This document shows, piece by piece, positions 36,301 through 45,433 of a stretch of 52,870 nt of DNA. Source of the DNA: Aurantimonas aggregata. GTDB taxonomy: Bacteria; Pseudomonadota; Alphaproteobacteria; Rhizobiales; Rhizobiaceae. The stretch covers positions 1 to 52,870 of the forward strand of contig NZ_JAAAMJ010000021.1 in assembly GCF_010500835.1 (NCBI RefSeq), given 5' to 3'. The first letter of the stretch is position 1. The number at the start of each line of letters is the position of its first letter. A program made the translations under genes and the position numbers. The notes beneath the pieces were generated by a model. That model was not told where the DNA came from. It saw only the letters and a program-made list of their open reading frames with translations, and searched no databases.

Positions 36301-36903
36301 AACGAGCACCTGGAGCGACTTCGCTCCGGCAGAAGCGTCAGCGTCGCCGGCCTCGTCCTCGTCCGTCAGCGGCCGGGCTCGGCCAAGGGCGTCATCTTCA
36401 TGACCATCGAGGACGAGACCGGTGTCGCCAACATCATCGTCTGGCCGAAGATTTTCGAGCGCTTCCGGCCGATCGTGCTGGGTGCTCGCTTCGTGCGCGT
36501 GGATGGCAGGATGCAGGCCGATCACGGCGTCATCCATGTCGTGGCGGAAACCATCACCGACCTGACGCCGCTCTTGATGGGCGTTGCCCGCGGCGAGTTT
36601 CCGGCGAATGCGGGCCTTGCGCCGGCCGACCATGTCCGCAGCCCGCTGCACCGCCCCAAGATCCGGCCCGTGGTTGAGGCCAACCCGGCAAAAGCGGGCC
36701 CGGATGCGGCCTTTCTCGGCGCCTCGCTCGGCGCCGCACTGGCGCGAGCCGACGAGGTGCGCCGCCCGGTCGACGAAGGCCGCCTGCAGAAGAAGCTCAT
36801 GCACCGCCATCTGCGCATGGTCGCCGCCGGCAACGGCCCGCCCGGCCCCGCCAACGACCGCGAGATTCGCCAGGTCCTGCCGAAGGGACGGAATTTCCAG
36901 TAG
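33388..36903 (+). CDS. dnaE2: Error-prone DNA polymerase DnaE2
   Basis: DnaE2 (1,171 aa) is the C-family polymerase that does damage-induced mutagenic synthesis with ImuA and ImuB. The N-terminal PHP domain is recognisable ([34 protein letters not shown]). The palm carries the catalytic acidic triplet in [15 protein letters not shown] and [19 protein letters not shown], with [18 protein letters not shown] and [17 protein letters not shown] between. A helix-hairpin-helix region, an OB fold ([38 protein letters not shown]) and the diagnostic end LPKGRNFQ complete it. The ATG at 33388 overlaps the imuB stop. Length is near the upper end of the family, with an extended C-terminal linker. Confidence 0.96.
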   Translation: MRIDPYRPPRAFPEIGVASCFSFLAGASQPEELVVTAHRLGLAGLGLADRNSLAGVVRAYQAAKEAALPYAPGARLVFADETPDIFAYPQGRAGWGRLCRLLSRGNLRTEKGDCLLTLPDLLEWGEGINLALLAPAALGGGAEAEPVEAAVAACLEALCEAFPQRVWLAAAPAHDGLDSRRLARAARLAERCRTPLLATNDAFYHAPGRRRLKDVMTAIAAHVPIAEAGTLLTLNAERHLKAPREIERLFRHHPAAVENAGHFFAGLGFDLKSLSYEYPDEALRLTRSPADELRFLAHEGAKWRYPQGVPESVTTRIEYELKIIAELKYEPYFLTVHHIVRHAREHGILCQGRGSAANSVVCFAIGITEVSPERAGLLFERFISSDRREPPDIDIDFEHERREEVIQYIYAHYGRDNAALAATVITYRARSAAREVGKAFGLSQDAVAALSGSIWGGYHAGDLGDREAAAAGLSASDPTTANVLKYAEEIAGFPRHLSQHVGGFVITRGRIDEVVPILHSAMEGRTIVEWDKDDLDELGILKIDILALGMLSCLRRAFGLLEAHYGRTVTLAQLSESQDDKPTYEMICRADTLGVFQIESRAQMTMLPKLRPNCFYDLVIEVAIVRPGPIQGDMVHPYLRRKMGLEEATYPSPELEEVLSRTLGVPLFQEQAMKIAIVAAGFTPNEADRLRRAMATFRRVGTIHTFQKKMVEGMVDRGYERDFAERCFKQIEGFGEYGFPESHAASFALLVYASCWLKCHYPDVFAAALLNAQPMGFYAPAQIVRDASEHGVEMRPVDVNHSAFDQTLEEAPFDPGRMKPRHHSMQGVIKTRHAVRLGFRQVKGLGEAEMTALVAARGAGYDSVRDLWLRSGLKRATIERLADADAFGSLGLSRRDALWACRALDPNGAAERLPLFERVSATELQAEPDAHLPPMPVGEEVINDYRFLSLSLKAHPVSFVRRELDARRVMPNEHLERLRSGRSVSVAGLVLVRQRPGSAKGVIFMTIEDETGVANIIVWPKIFERFRPIVLGARFVRVDGRMQADHGVIHVVAETITDLTPLLMGVARGEFPANAGLAPADHVRSPLHRPKIRPVVEANPAKAGPDAAFLGASLGAALARADEVRRPVDEGRLQKKLMHRHLRMVAAGNGPPGPANDREIRQVLPKGRNFQ

Positions 36904-36999
36904 GCCGGCTTCGACGACCCGCCAGGGTGGCCGAAACCACTGGGCCTGCTAGTTGTCGCAATGCGGCAGAAATCGGGCCGTGCGAGGGGAAGAAAGATC

Positions 37000-38067
37000 A
37001 TGCGGCGAAAGCAGTCCAGCCGATCGCAGCCGACGATCCATGCTGTTCGCCCAGCCGAAACCACGCCCCGGGCAATTGCCCTGGCGCCCCTTGCCGCCGT
37101 TTCGCTTGCCGGGCTCATGACCGGCTGCACCGGACCGCAATCCACCTTCGCCGGAGCCGGCACCGAGGCCGAAAACGTCGCCTTCCTGTTCTGGGTCATG
37201 GTCGTCGGCGCCGTGGTGATCTGGGTCCTCGTCATCGGCCTTAGTATCTACGTCACCAAGGCGCATCCGGGCGCCTTCAGCGAGGCGGCGGGCCTCAGGC
37301 TGATCATCTGGGGCGGCGGCGTCTTCCCGGTCGTCGTCCTTGCCGCGCTTCTGACCTGGGGCCTGTCGATCATGCCGGATTTCCGCCGCGAGGCGGACGG
37401 TCCCACCATCGCGGTTTCGGCCGAACGCTTCTGGTGGCGCATCGCCTATGACGTCGAAGGCGAGCCGGGCGTCGCCAAGAGCCTGCCCTCCGGCGGCGTC
37501 GAGAGCGCCAACGAGCTGTGGCTGCCGGTCGGCCGCCGCTCCGAGATCCTGATCGGCAGTCCCGACGTCATCCATTCGCTGTGGGTGCCGGCCATCGCCG
37601 GCAAGACCGACGCCATCCCCGGCCGCGTCAACCGCCTGGTGCTCGAGCCGACGCGCGAGGGCGTCTACAACGGCGTCTGCGCCGAGTTCTGCGGCGACGC
37701 CCATGCGCAGATGGGTTTCCGCGTCGTCGCCGTGCCGGAGGCAGACTATGCAGCCTATGTCGCCCGCCAGGCCGAATCTGCCGCGGTCACCGCCGGTCCG
37801 GGGCTGGACCTCTTCCTGTCGAGCGGTTGCGGCGCATGCCATACCGTGCGCGGCACGCCGGCCGATGGCGCGGTGGGGCCGGACCTGACCCATGTCGCCG
37901 CGCGCCGCACCATCGGCGCCGGGCTGCTCGAGACGAGCGAAGCCAACATCGCCGCCTTCATCCACTCGCCCGATCACGTCAAGCCTGGGGTGGAGATGCC
38001 GGCCTTCGGCGTCCTGCCCGACGCCGAGATCGCCGCCATCGCCGGCTGGCTGGGAGACCTGCGATGA
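37000..38067 (+). CDS. coxB: Cytochrome c oxidase subunit II with fused cytochrome c (caa3 type)
   Basis: A 355-residue subunit II of a haem-copper oxidase, which takes electrons at its CuA centre. A lipoprotein-type signal (SLAGLMTGCTG) is followed by two membrane helices (around residues 60-85 and 100-125) and the CuA cupredoxin domain with FWWRIAYDV, SPDVIHSLWVPAIAGKTDA and GVCAEFCGDAHAQMGF (both cysteines, His and Met ligands). A C-terminal cytochrome c domain with SSGCGACHTVRG and a later methionine (GVEMPAFGVL) makes it a caa3-type subunit, able to accept electrons directly from soluble cytochrome c. ATG 37000 has GGGGAAG upstream and gives the signal sequence; an ATG at 36961 is in frame but less likely. 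The stop overlaps the coxA start. Confidence 0.95.
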   Translation: MRRKQSSRSQPTIHAVRPAETTPRAIALAPLAAVSLAGLMTGCTGPQSTFAGAGTEAENVAFLFWVMVVGAVVIWVLVIGLSIYVTKAHPGAFSEAAGLRLIIWGGGVFPVVVLAALLTWGLSIMPDFRREADGPTIAVSAERFWWRIAYDVEGEPGVAKSLPSGGVESANELWLPVGRRSEILIGSPDVIHSLWVPAIAGKTDAIPGRVNRLVLEPTREGVYNGVCAEFCGDAHAQMGFRVVAVPEADYAAYVARQAESAAVTAGPGLDLFLSSGCGACHTVRGTPADGAVGPDLTHVAARRTIGAGLLETSEANIAAFIHSPDHVKPGVEMPAFGVLPDAEIAAIAGWLGDLR

Positions 38068-40619
38068 GCGACTTCGGCCTGCCGGGGATCACCGGCGCGA
38101 CAAATGCCGACCAGGAAGACCCGGCGGTCCGCGAGGCTCAGGAAGCCCGCCTCGGCGAGGTCTGGGCGGCGCCGAAGGGCTGGCGCTACTGGTCGGCGGT
38201 CAACAACACCGAAGTCGGCATCTGGTACACCGCCACCGCCTTCGCCTTCATGCTGTTTGCCGGCGTGCTCGGCCTGATGATGCGGGTGCAGCTGGCGGTT
38301 CCGGAGAACGACTTCCTCACCGCCAATCTCTACAACCAGGCCTACACGCTGCACGGCACGGTGATGATGTTCCTCTTCGCCGTGCCGATCTTCGAGGCCG
38401 TGGCGATCGTCATCCTGCCGCAGATGCTGGGCGCCCGCGACCTGCCGTTCCCGCGACTGTCGTCCTTCGGCTACTGGTGCTTCCTGATCGGCGGGGTCTT
38501 CGTCTGCGGCTCGATCTTCTTCTCGTCGGCGCCGACCAGCGGCTGGTTCATGTACCCGCCGCTGACCACGCAGGAGCGCTTCACCCCCGGCTACGGGCCG
38601 GACATCTGGCTGCTCGGCCTATCCTTCATCGAGGTGGCGTCGATTGCCGCGGCGGTTGAACTGATCGTCGGCACGCTGAAATGCCGGCCGCCCGGCATGC
38701 GGCTCAATCTGATGCCGCTCTATGCCTGGTACGTGCTGGTCGTCGCCGGGATGATCCTCTTCGCCTTCCCGCCGCTGATCGCCGGCGACATATTGTTCGA
38801 GCTCGAACGGCTGTTCAACTGGCCGTTCTTCGATCCGGAGCGCGGCGGCGATCCGATGCTGTGGCAGCACCTTTTCTGGATCTTCGGCCATCCGGAGGTC
38901 TACATCGTCTTCCTGCCGGCGATCGCGCTGCTGGCGATGATCGTGCCGACCTTCGCCCAGCGCCCGCTGCTCGGCTATTCCTGGATCGTGCTCGCCGCCG
39001 TCGGCACAGGCTTCATCTCCTTCGGCCTGTGGGCCCATCACATGTACACGACCGGCCTGCCGTCGATATCGCTCAGCTTCTTCTCCGCCGCCTCGGAAGC
39101 GGTGGCGATCCCCACCGGCGTGCAGATCTTCGTCTTCCTGGCGACGCTGCTCACCGGCCGGGTGATCTATTCGGTGCCGATGCTGTTCGTCTCCGGCGCC
39201 CTGGCGATCTTCGTCCTCGGCGGGCTGACCGGCGTCATGGTGGCGATCGTGCCCTTCGACTGGCAGGCGCACGACACCTATTTCGTCGTCGCGCACCTGC
39301 ATTACGTGCTGATCGGCGGCATGCTGTTCCCGGTCGTCGCCGGGATCTACTACTACTGGCCGATGCTCACCGGCCGCCGCCTGTCGGACCGGGTCGGCAA
39401 GGTCGCCTTCTGGCTGATGTTCGTCGGCTTCAACCTCGCCTTCCTGCCGATGCATTGGTCGGGCCTCATGGGCATGCCGCGGCGCGTCTGGACCTATCCG
39501 GCGGGGCTGTCCCTCGACCTGCCCAACCTGCTCTCGTCCATCGGCGCCTTCGTCTTCGCGTCCGGCTTCCTGCTCGTCGTTTTCGACGCGCTGCGCCCGC
39601 GCGGCCACCTTCCCTTCGCGCCGCGCAATGTCTGGAATGCAGGCACGCTGGAATGGCTGGCCGACACCGAGGACAAGGGCTGGGGCGTCCGCTCGATTCC
39701 GCTGATCACCACCCGCTACCCGATCTGGCAACAGCCGAACTTCGTCGACGACGTCGACAAGGGCCGGTTCTATCTGCCCGATGCCGAGGAGATGAAGCGC
39801 GAGACGCTGGTCACCGGCGTGCTCGACGCGACGCCCGTCCAGTGCCTGCGCGTGCCCGGCCCGTCCTTCATGCCGTTCTGCGCGGCGGTCCTGCTCGGCG
39901 CGGTGTTCATCCTCGCCACCTTCCACTGGTGGCTGGCGACGATGGCCTCGATGGTGCTGGCGACCGGTGCCATCATCCTCTGGCTCTGGCGCGGCACCGC
40001 CATCATCCCGGAAAAGCGGGTGAAGGACGTCGGGCGGGGTCTCAGCCTGCCGCTCTATGCCTCCGGGCCGCATTCGGTCGGCTGGTGGGCGATGCTGATC
40101 ACCATGATCGGCGACGGCACGGCCTTCCTGTCGCTGGTCTTCGGCTATTATTTCTTCTTCACCATCCACGCCGATTTCCCGCCCGCCGACGCCGACGGTC
40201 CGGGCCTGTTCTGGCCGCTCGTTGCGCTGGCGCTGATGCTGGCCGCCTGGCTCGCCGCGCTGCTGGCATTGCGGATCAACAGGGCCGGTGCGGTCCCCGA
40301 GGCGCAGCTGCTCATGGCAGGCGGCGGCGGCCTCGCGCTCGCCGGCGGCGCGGCGCTGGTCTACGCCCCCTTCGTCACCGGCCTCGACCCGGTGACGCAC
40401 GTCTATCCGGCGACGGTCTGGGTGCTGGCGATCTGGACCGCGGTCCATGCAGCCGTCGGCGCGCTGATGCTGTTCTACTGTCTGGCCCGCTCGCTGGCTG
40501 GCCGGATGACGCCGGAACACGACATCGACATAGCCAATGTCGCGCTCTACTGGCACTTCATGGCAGCGACGGCGGCGATTGCCGTCGCCACCGTCGCCCT
40601 GTTCCCCCTGGCGGTTTGA
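38064..40619 (+). CDS. ctaD: Fused cytochrome c oxidase subunits I and III
   Basis: An 851-residue fusion of the catalytic subunit I (about residues 1-560) and subunit III (about 620-851). Subunit I has all metal ligands: YTLHGTVMMFLFAVP (haem a His), WIFGHPEVYIVFLP (CuB His, the proton-channel Glu and the cross-linked Tyr), LWAHHMYTTGLP (two CuB His) and TYFVVAHLHYVLIGG (haem a3 and haem a His). The HPEVY glutamate marks it as an A1-type proton pump. After a linker of about 60 residues, helices of the subunit III type follow (GPHSVGWWAMLITMIGDGTA, LVFGYYFFFTIHADF), ending with NVALYWHFMAATAAIAVATV. The ATG at 38064 overlaps the coxB stop. Fused I-III subunits are known from caa3 clusters in alphaproteobacteria and elsewhere. 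Confidence 0.95.
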   Translation: MSDFGLPGITGATNADQEDPAVREAQEARLGEVWAAPKGWRYWSAVNNTEVGIWYTATAFAFMLFAGVLGLMMRVQLAVPENDFLTANLYNQAYTLHGTVMMFLFAVPIFEAVAIVILPQMLGARDLPFPRLSSFGYWCFLIGGVFVCGSIFFSSAPTSGWFMYPPLTTQERFTPGYGPDIWLLGLSFIEVASIAAAVELIVGTLKCRPPGMRLNLMPLYAWYVLVVAGMILFAFPPLIAGDILFELERLFNWPFFDPERGGDPMLWQHLFWIFGHPEVYIVFLPAIALLAMIVPTFAQRPLLGYSWIVLAAVGTGFISFGLWAHHMYTTGLPSISLSFFSAASEAVAIPTGVQIFVFLATLLTGRVIYSVPMLFVSGALAIFVLGGLTGVMVAIVPFDWQAHDTYFVVAHLHYVLIGGMLFPVVAGIYYYWPMLTGRRLSDRVGKVAFWLMFVGFNLAFLPMHWSGLMGMPRRVWTYPAGLSLDLPNLLSSIGAFVFASGFLLVVFDALRPRGHLPFAPRNVWNAGTLEWLADTEDKGWGVRSIPLITTRYPIWQQPNFVDDVDKGRFYLPDAEEMKRETLVTGVLDATPVQCLRVPGPSFMPFCAAVLLGAVFILATFHWWLATMASMVLATGAIILWLWRGTAIIPEKRVKDVGRGLSLPLYASGPHSVGWWAMLITMIGDGTAFLSLVFGYYFFFTIHADFPPADADGPGLFWPLVALALMLAAWLAALLALRINRAGAVPEAQLLMAGGGGLALAGGAALVYAPFVTGLDPVTHVYPATVWVLAIWTAVHAAVGALMLFYCLARSLAGRMTPEHDIDIANVALYWHFMAATAAIAVATVALFPLAV

Positions 40620-40629
40620 GGAGGCGCAG

Positions 40630-41007
40630 ATGGACACGCCGAAGCAGACCCAGGACACGCTCTGGACCCTCATCGTCGCGCCCACCGTCTGGGCGCTGCA
40701 TTTCCTGCTCTGCTACATCGTCGCCGCCTTCGAATGCGCCCCGAATGTCGCGATCTTCGAGCCGATCGTCGTCACGCGGCTGGTCGTCGCCGGGCTGACG
40801 GTGCTGGCGCTGGCAATCATCGCGGTGGTCTTCCGGCGGGCCCTGCGCGAATGGCGCGGCCATGATCGCGGCTTCACGCACGACGCCGACACCGACCTCG
40901 ACCGGGAGCGCTTCCTGGAATTCTCGACGCTGCTCCTCGCCGCTTTGTCCTTCGTCTCGGTGATCTTCGTCGCCCTGCCGGCCTTCTTCAACGTGGACTG
41001 CCGATGA
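40630..41007 (+). CDS. Small membrane protein of the caa3 oxidase operon
   Basis: A 125-residue protein with three hydrophobic segments (about residues 13-35, 47-70 and 98-119) joined by short charged loops; the second loop is rich in Arg and Asp (GHDRGFTHDADTDLDRERF). No catalytic motif is recognised. It is placed 10 bases behind the fused oxidase gene with GGAGG before its ATG, and its end overlaps the CtaG gene by four bases. It may be a small extra subunit or assembly factor of the oxidase; that is inferred only from position. Confidence 0.85.
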   Translation: MDTPKQTQDTLWTLIVAPTVWALHFLLCYIVAAFECAPNVAIFEPIVVTRLVVAGLTVLALAIIAVVFRRALREWRGHDRGFTHDADTDLDRERFLEFSTLLLAALSFVSVIFVALPAFFNVDCR

Positions 41008-41717
41008 CCCGCGCCCGGCTCCTGCCCCACGCCGACGCTGGACCGGCGGCCATGCCCGGCTCGTCGGGCCATTCGGTGGCGAAGGCCTGGCCGCTCGCCG
41101 CCGGCGCGCTGCTGCTCGCGCTGCTCTGGCTCGGACCCCTGCCGATTCGCGCCGAAGGGTCCTTCGCTGCCCACATGGTCATGCATATGGGCGTCGTCGC
41201 GCTGGCCGCGCCGCTCCTGGCGGTGGGTCTCGCCCGCCTGCTTCCCGCCAGCGTCGCAAGGCTGACGCCTTCCGTCGCCATCGTCGCCTCCTTCGCCGAG
41301 TTCGCCGCCGTCTGGGCCTGGCATGCGCCGGCGCTGCACGACGCGGCGCGCGTCGAGCCCGCGATCTTCGTGCTTGAGCAGGCGTCCTTTCTGACCGTCG
41401 GCCTGCTGGTCTGGACCAGCGCCATCGGTGCGGCGGACAGCCGGCGGCCGGCGGCGCGGGCAGCCGGCATCGGCGCCCTGCTCGTCACCTCGATGCATAT
41501 GACGCTGCTGGGCGGGCTCCTCCTCTTCGCGCCGCGCCCGCTCTATGCCTGCGCCGCGCTCTGTTCGCCGGCCGCGACCCTGACGCCGCTCGGCGACCAG
41601 CAACTGGGCGGCGCCATCATGCTGGCGGTCGGCGGCAGCGCCTATCTGGCCGGCGGCCTCGTGCTGCTCGCCTCGATCCTGCGCGATCCGGCGTCCGCAG
41701 CCGGCGGGAGCGAGTGA
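41004..41717 (+). CDS. ctaG: CtaG-family cytochrome c oxidase assembly protein
   Basis: A 237-residue membrane protein of the caa3_CtaG family (PF09678), with six to seven hydrophobic segments. Family motifs with possible copper ligands are present: SFAAHMVMHMGVVALAAPLL, FAAVWAWHAPALHDAARVEP, VTSMHMTLLGGLLLFAPRPL. The family supports formation of active caa3 oxidase, probably by helping copper delivery. It is unrelated to the Cox11-type protein also called CtaG in proteobacteria. Start and stop overlap the neighbouring genes by a few bases on both sides, so it is translationally coupled in the oxidase operon. Confidence 0.88.
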   Translation: MTRARLLPHADAGPAAMPGSSGHSVAKAWPLAAGALLLALLWLGPLPIRAEGSFAAHMVMHMGVVALAAPLLAVGLARLLPASVARLTPSVAIVASFAEFAAVWAWHAPALHDAARVEPAIFVLEQASFLTVGLLVWTSAIGAADSRRPAARAAGIGALLVTSMHMTLLGGLLLFAPRPLYACAALCSPAATLTPLGDQQLGGAIMLAVGGSAYLAGGLVLLASILRDPASAAGGSE

Positions 41718-43030
41718 TGCGGATCGCCTTCGTCGCCACCTGGAAGACCCTCTTCGCCGCGATCGCCGGCGCGGTCGTCCTCGCCTTCGCCGTCAGCCTT
41801 TCGGGCCTCGTGCCCATCGCCGCCTCGTCCGGACATTTCGGACCGGTCGGCTGGTTCCTGCATTTCACCATGCAGAACGTCGTCGACCGACAGTCGATGC
41901 TGATCGAGGTGCCGGAGGACATCGACCTCGACGATCCGGCACTGGTGCGCCGGTCCGTCGGCCATTTCGCCACCGGCTGCGCGGCCTGCCATGGCGCGCC
42001 CGGCGTGCCGCAATCGCCGGTGGTCTTGTCGATGACGCCGCCACCGCCCCGGCTGGAAGCGCAGGTGCCTGAATGGGAAGACCGCGAGCTCTTCTGGATC
42101 GTCAAGCACGGGATCAAGTATTCCGGCATGCCGGCCTGGCCGACCCTCGATCGCGACGACGAGGTGTGGGCGCAGGTTGCCTTCCTGCGCGCCCTGCCGG
42201 AGATGACGCCGCAGATTTATGCCGATCTGGCGCTGGGCGGCGCGCGACCGACCCTTGAGCTCGAAGCCGGCGGCGAGACCCTCGCCGCGCTCGACGGCAT
42301 CGTCGAGGAAGCGCTGGCCGATTGCGCCCGCTGTCACGGTCGCGACGGACTGGGCGCGGGCCCGGACTCGGATGCCTTTCCAGTGATCGCCGGCCAGCCG
42401 GAACCCTATCTGTTCGCGACACTGCAGGCATTTGCGGAAGGCGATCGCCATTCCGGCTTCATGCAGCCGCCAGCCAGGCGCTATCCTGAAGACGTGCTGC
42501 GCCGTCTTGCCGCCTGGTATGCCGGCCGGCCGACGCCGGGCGGTCAAGCGGCCAATCCGGTCGCGCCGCCGCAGGCCGGGCTTCCCCCATCATCCCCCGA
42601 AGAACCCGGAACCGCCGCCACGGACGCACCACAGGCGGCGCGCGAAGACGGCATCCCGCCGCAGATCCTGCCGGCCGAGGCGCGTACCGACAACCAGCTG
42701 GTCCCAGCCGCGGCCGCCGGCGGCCTGCCCGAAGAGGGGCAGGAACTTCTTGCTCTCGGCCGCCTGATCGCCGAGCGCGGCATTCCCTCGCGCAAGATCC
42801 CGGCCTGCGAGAGCTGTCACGGGGCGGCGGAACGGGATCAGAATCCGCTCTATCCGTATCTCGCCGGCCAACCGGAATGGTACGCGCGCACCCACCTCCA
42901 TCTCTGGAAGGAGGACGATCGCGGCGGCACCCGATTCTCGCATCTCATGCGGCCGATCGCCATCAACCTGACCGACGAGCAGATCGACGCCGTCGCCGCC
43001 TGGTACGCTTCCCTGCCGGCCGGCCGATGA
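41717..43030 (+). CDS. Membrane-anchored three-haem cytochrome c
   Basis: A 437-residue protein with an N-terminal membrane anchor (FAAIAGAVVLAFAVSLSGLV) and three cytochrome c domains, each with one CxxCH: CAACHGAPG near residue 91, CARCHGRDG near 205 and CESCHGAAE near 370. Domains 2 and 3 resemble the class I diheme type (PVIAGQPEPYLFATLQAFAE; PYLAGQPEWYARTHLHLWKE). A linker rich in proline and alanine (about 275-335) separates domains 2 and 3. As last gene of the caa3 operon it is a plausible electron donor to the oxidase. The ATG at 41717 shares a base with the stop codon of ctaG. Confidence 0.92.
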   Translation: MRIAFVATWKTLFAAIAGAVVLAFAVSLSGLVPIAASSGHFGPVGWFLHFTMQNVVDRQSMLIEVPEDIDLDDPALVRRSVGHFATGCAACHGAPGVPQSPVVLSMTPPPPRLEAQVPEWEDRELFWIVKHGIKYSGMPAWPTLDRDDEVWAQVAFLRALPEMTPQIYADLALGGARPTLELEAGGETLAALDGIVEEALADCARCHGRDGLGAGPDSDAFPVIAGQPEPYLFATLQAFAEGDRHSGFMQPPARRYPEDVLRRLAAWYAGRPTPGGQAANPVAPPQAGLPPSSPEEPGTAATDAPQAAREDGIPPQILPAEARTDNQLVPAAAAGGLPEEGQELLALGRLIAERGIPSRKIPACESCHGAAERDQNPLYPYLAGQPEWYARTHLHLWKEDDRGGTRFSHLMRPIAINLTDEQIDAVAAWYASLPAGR

Positions 43031-43100
43031 GGCCCCGTCTTCCAACGGCGACACCGCGCGCCTAGATGGGCGGCGTGACCAGCCTCGGAGGACAAGACGC

Positions 43101-43523
43101 ATGACGGCAGAGAACGACGCCACCGGTTGGCGCGGGCGGATGGCCCCCGGCCTCGACGACATCGAGGCGCTGGCGATCGAGGCCTATGCGGAGTTGCCCG
43201 AGGCGTTCCGCGCGCTCTGCGGCGACATCCGCTTTCTGGTGGCCGACTTTCCCGATGACGACGTCGTCAAGGAGATGGCGCTCGAGAGCCCGTTCGACAT
43301 TCTCGGCCTGTTCGAGGGCCGCGGCGTCGGCGAGCTGGGAACGCCGGTGACCGGCGAGATGCCGAACCGCATCCTGCTCTACCGCCGGCCGATGCTCGAC
43401 TACTGGGCCGAGCACGAGGAGACGCTCGACTATCTCGTCCGGCACGTGCTGATCCACGAGATCGGCCATCATTTCGGCCTGTCGGACGACGACATGGAAA
43501 CGCTGGAGGAGAACGCCGACTGA
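43101..43523 (+). CDS. Zincin-like metallopeptidase (PF06262 type)
   Basis: A 140-residue cytoplasmic protein of the small zincin family. The zinc motif HEIGHHFGLSD lies near residue 125 (HVLIHEIGHHFGLSDDDMET), in the form HExxH followed by H and acidic residues. The acidic region DFPDDDVVKEMALESPFDIL and GLFEGRGVGE are also typical. Members are widespread in alphaproteobacteria; their substrates are unknown. ATG 43101 follows GGAGGA by about nine bases. It is 70 bases behind the oxidase operon and could be read through from it. The convergent DUF1737 gene ends 8 bases away. Confidence 0.9.
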   Translation: MTAENDATGWRGRMAPGLDDIEALAIEAYAELPEAFRALCGDIRFLVADFPDDDVVKEMALESPFDILGLFEGRGVGELGTPVTGEMPNRILLYRRPMLDYWAEHEETLDYLVRHVLIHEIGHHFGLSDDDMETLEENAD

Positions 43524-43530
43524 GGGCGTT

Positions 43531-43737
43531 CTATTGCTCGCCGAGCTTCATCGCCGGGTCGTAGTCCTTGCCCTCGACGGTCTTGATGACCGCCTGGCCA
43601 CAGCGCATTTTGTCGCTCGCCGCATCGAAGGCGTAGGTCGGCGAGCCATGCAGTTCCCAGCCTCTGGACAGCGCCAGCGAGACCTTGTGGCAGAAGGCGG
43701 CATCGTCTTCGCCGGTAAGCAGTCGATAGAGTTTCAT
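43531..43737 (-). CDS. DUF1737 protein
   Basis: A 68-residue protein of the DUF1737 family (MKLYRLLTGEDDAAFCHKVS, LSRGWELHGSPTYAFD, MRCGQAVIKTVEG). Function is unknown; the fold is a small alpha/beta domain. Its ATG overlaps the stop codon of the upstream CitE-like lyase gene (ATGA), so the two genes are coupled. Confidence 0.9.
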   Translation of the reverse strand: MKLYRLLTGEDDAAFCHKVSLALSRGWELHGSPTYAFDAASDKMRCGQAVIKTVEGKDYDPAMKLGEQ

Positions 43738-44639
43738 CGCAAGTCGGTCCCTTCGTTGCGTCGATGCCCAGCCGCCGTGATCGCGGCCTGGAGATCCAGC
43801 AGTCGCCGCGCCTGTTCAAGGTGCAGGCGTTCCACCATGCGGCCGTCGATCTGGATCACGCCCTTGCCGGCATTTTTCGGATCGGCAAAGGCCGCCACCA
43901 CGCGCTCCGCCCCGGCGACCGCCTCGGGCGACGGACCGAAGGCCGCGTTGGCGGCGTCGACCTGCGCCGGATGGATGAGCGTCTTGCCGTCGAACCCCAT
44001 GCGCCGCCCGGCCGCGCATTCAGCGGCGAATCCGGCCGCGTCGCGAAAATCTGCATAAACGCCGTCGAGCGTGACCAAGCCATGGGCCTTGGCCGCCAGC
44101 ACGATCCGCATCAGCCAGGGCAGCAGCTCGGCCCGGTCCGGCCCGGGCTCGATTCCAGTCGACAGGGCGATATCGTTCGGCCCGACCACCAGCGCATCGA
44201 GACGGCACAAGGAGGAAGCGGCGGCGATCTCGCCGACGTCGAGAATGCCGCGCGGTGTCTCGATCATCGCCCAGAGCCGCATCGACCCCGGCGCGTCGGT
44301 CTCGGCCAGCGCGTCGGCCACCTGCTTGAGCCCGGCGACGCTTTCCACCTTCGGCACGAGAATCGCGTCGACGCCGGCACCGCGCGCCATCAGGAAATCC
44401 TCGGTCCCGTTGCGGCTGTCCAGCGGATTGATGCGCACGATGCGCGCGCCGCCAAAATGGCTGCCCGCCAGATGCTCGCGCAGCCGCTCGCGCGCGGCTT
44501 CCTTCTCTTCCGGCGCAGCAGAGTCCTCGAGGTCGTAGATCAGCCCGTCGGCGGCGAGCGACGCCGACTTCTCCAGCGCGCGGGAATTGGCGGCGGGCAC
44601 GAACAGCAGCGACCGGCGAGGACGGATGGCAAGGGTCAT
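43734..44639 (-). CDS. CitE-like CoA ester lyase (HpcH/HpaI family)
   Basis: A 301-residue lyase of the citrate lyase beta-subunit-like group. It has the TIM-barrel signatures RRSLLFVPAANSRALEKSAS, LIYDLEDSAAPEEKEAAR with the Mg-binding Asp-Glu pair, IVRINPLDSRNGTEDF, ILVPKVES, AMIETPRGILDVGEIA and FDGKTLIHPAQVDAANAAFG. Relatives cleave malyl-CoA, methylmalyl-CoA or citramalyl-CoA; the substrate cannot be told from sequence. Without citD/citF neighbours it is not part of a citrate lyase complex. ATG 44639 was chosen because homology starts there, with AGAGGG upstream; the frame stays open to 44744. Confidence 0.9.
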   Translation of the reverse strand: MTLAIRPRRSLLFVPAANSRALEKSASLAADGLIYDLEDSAAPEEKEAARERLREHLAGSHFGGARIVRINPLDSRNGTEDFLMARGAGVDAILVPKVESVAGLKQVADALAETDAPGSMRLWAMIETPRGILDVGEIAAASSLCRLDALVVGPNDIALSTGIEPGPDRAELLPWLMRIVLAAKAHGLVTLDGVYADFRDAAGFAAECAAGRRMGFDGKTLIHPAQVDAANAAFGPSPEAVAGAERVVAAFADPKNAGKGVIQIDGRMVERLHLEQARRLLDLQAAITAAGHRRNEGTDLR

Positions 44640-44764
44640 GCGCCCTCTTCGCCGATTCACGTGAAACAGGCAATCGCGGTGGCGGCTAGCGGAGTTTGCC
44701 CCGTCCGCGCGAGGTGCTATTGCCCTTGCCACAAGCAACGCCACGCCAGGGAAGGATGCCGGGG

Positions 44765-45370
44765 ATGCAGAAGTTCGACACGCTGACGGGGATCGCCGCG
44801 CCGCTGCCGATGGTCAATGTCGACACCGACATGATCATCCCGAAGGACTATCTGAAGACGATCAAGCGCACCGGCCTCGGCAGCGGCCTCTTCGCCGAGA
44901 TGCGCTATCGCGACGATGGCTCGGAGAATCCCGATTTCGTCCTGAACAAGCCGGCCTATCGCCAGGCCAGCGTCCTCGTCGCCGGCGACAATTTCGGCTG
45001 CGGCTCGTCGCGCGAGCATGCGCCCTGGGCGCTTCTCGATTTCGGCATTCGCTGCGTGATCTCGACGTCCTTCGCCGACATCTTCTACAACAACTGCTTC
45101 AAGAACGGCATCCTGCCGATCCGCGTCACGCCCGAGCAGCTGGCGCTGCTGATGGACGACGCCGAACGCGGCGCCAATGCCCGGCTCACCATCGACCTCG
45201 TCTCGCAGACCATCAGCGGCCCGGACGGCGGTACGATCGGCTTCGAAATCGATCCGTTCCGCAAGCACTGCCTGCTCAACGGGCTCGACGATATCGGCCT
45301 GACGATGGAGAAGGCCGATGCGATCGGCAGTTACGAGGACGCCCTTGCCGAACGCCGGCCCTGGGCATGA
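44765..45370 (+). CDS. leuD: 3-isopropylmalate dehydratase small subunit
   Basis: LeuD (201 aa) is the small subunit of isopropylmalate isomerase, second step of leucine synthesis, and works with LeuC. It shows [20 protein letters not shown], the swivel-domain motif [38 protein letters not shown] and [17 protein letters not shown]. The ATG at 44765 with GGAAGG upstream fits the family start; another in-frame ATG lies three codons earlier. leuC is not in the window; leuB follows 1.9 kb downstream on the same strand. Confidence 0.96.
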   Translation: MQKFDTLTGIAAPLPMVNVDTDMIIPKDYLKTIKRTGLGSGLFAEMRYRDDGSENPDFVLNKPAYRQASVLVAGDNFGCGSSREHAPWALLDFGIRCVISTSFADIFYNNCFKNGILPIRVTPEQLALLMDDAERGANARLTIDLVSQTISGPDGGTIGFEIDPFRKHCLLNGLDDIGLTMEKADAIGSYEDALAERRPWA

Positions 45371-45433
45371 GCGCACGCCCGTCATCCGCATGACCGGACG
45401 TTACGTGCCCTTGCGCCTTTCCGGCGTCGCTCG

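Noticed and set aside
38619-40685. Minus-strand open frame of 688 codons opposite the oxidase gene
   Set aside because: Shadow of a membrane protein gene: extremely rich in Arg, Asp, Gln, His and Gly and without domains.
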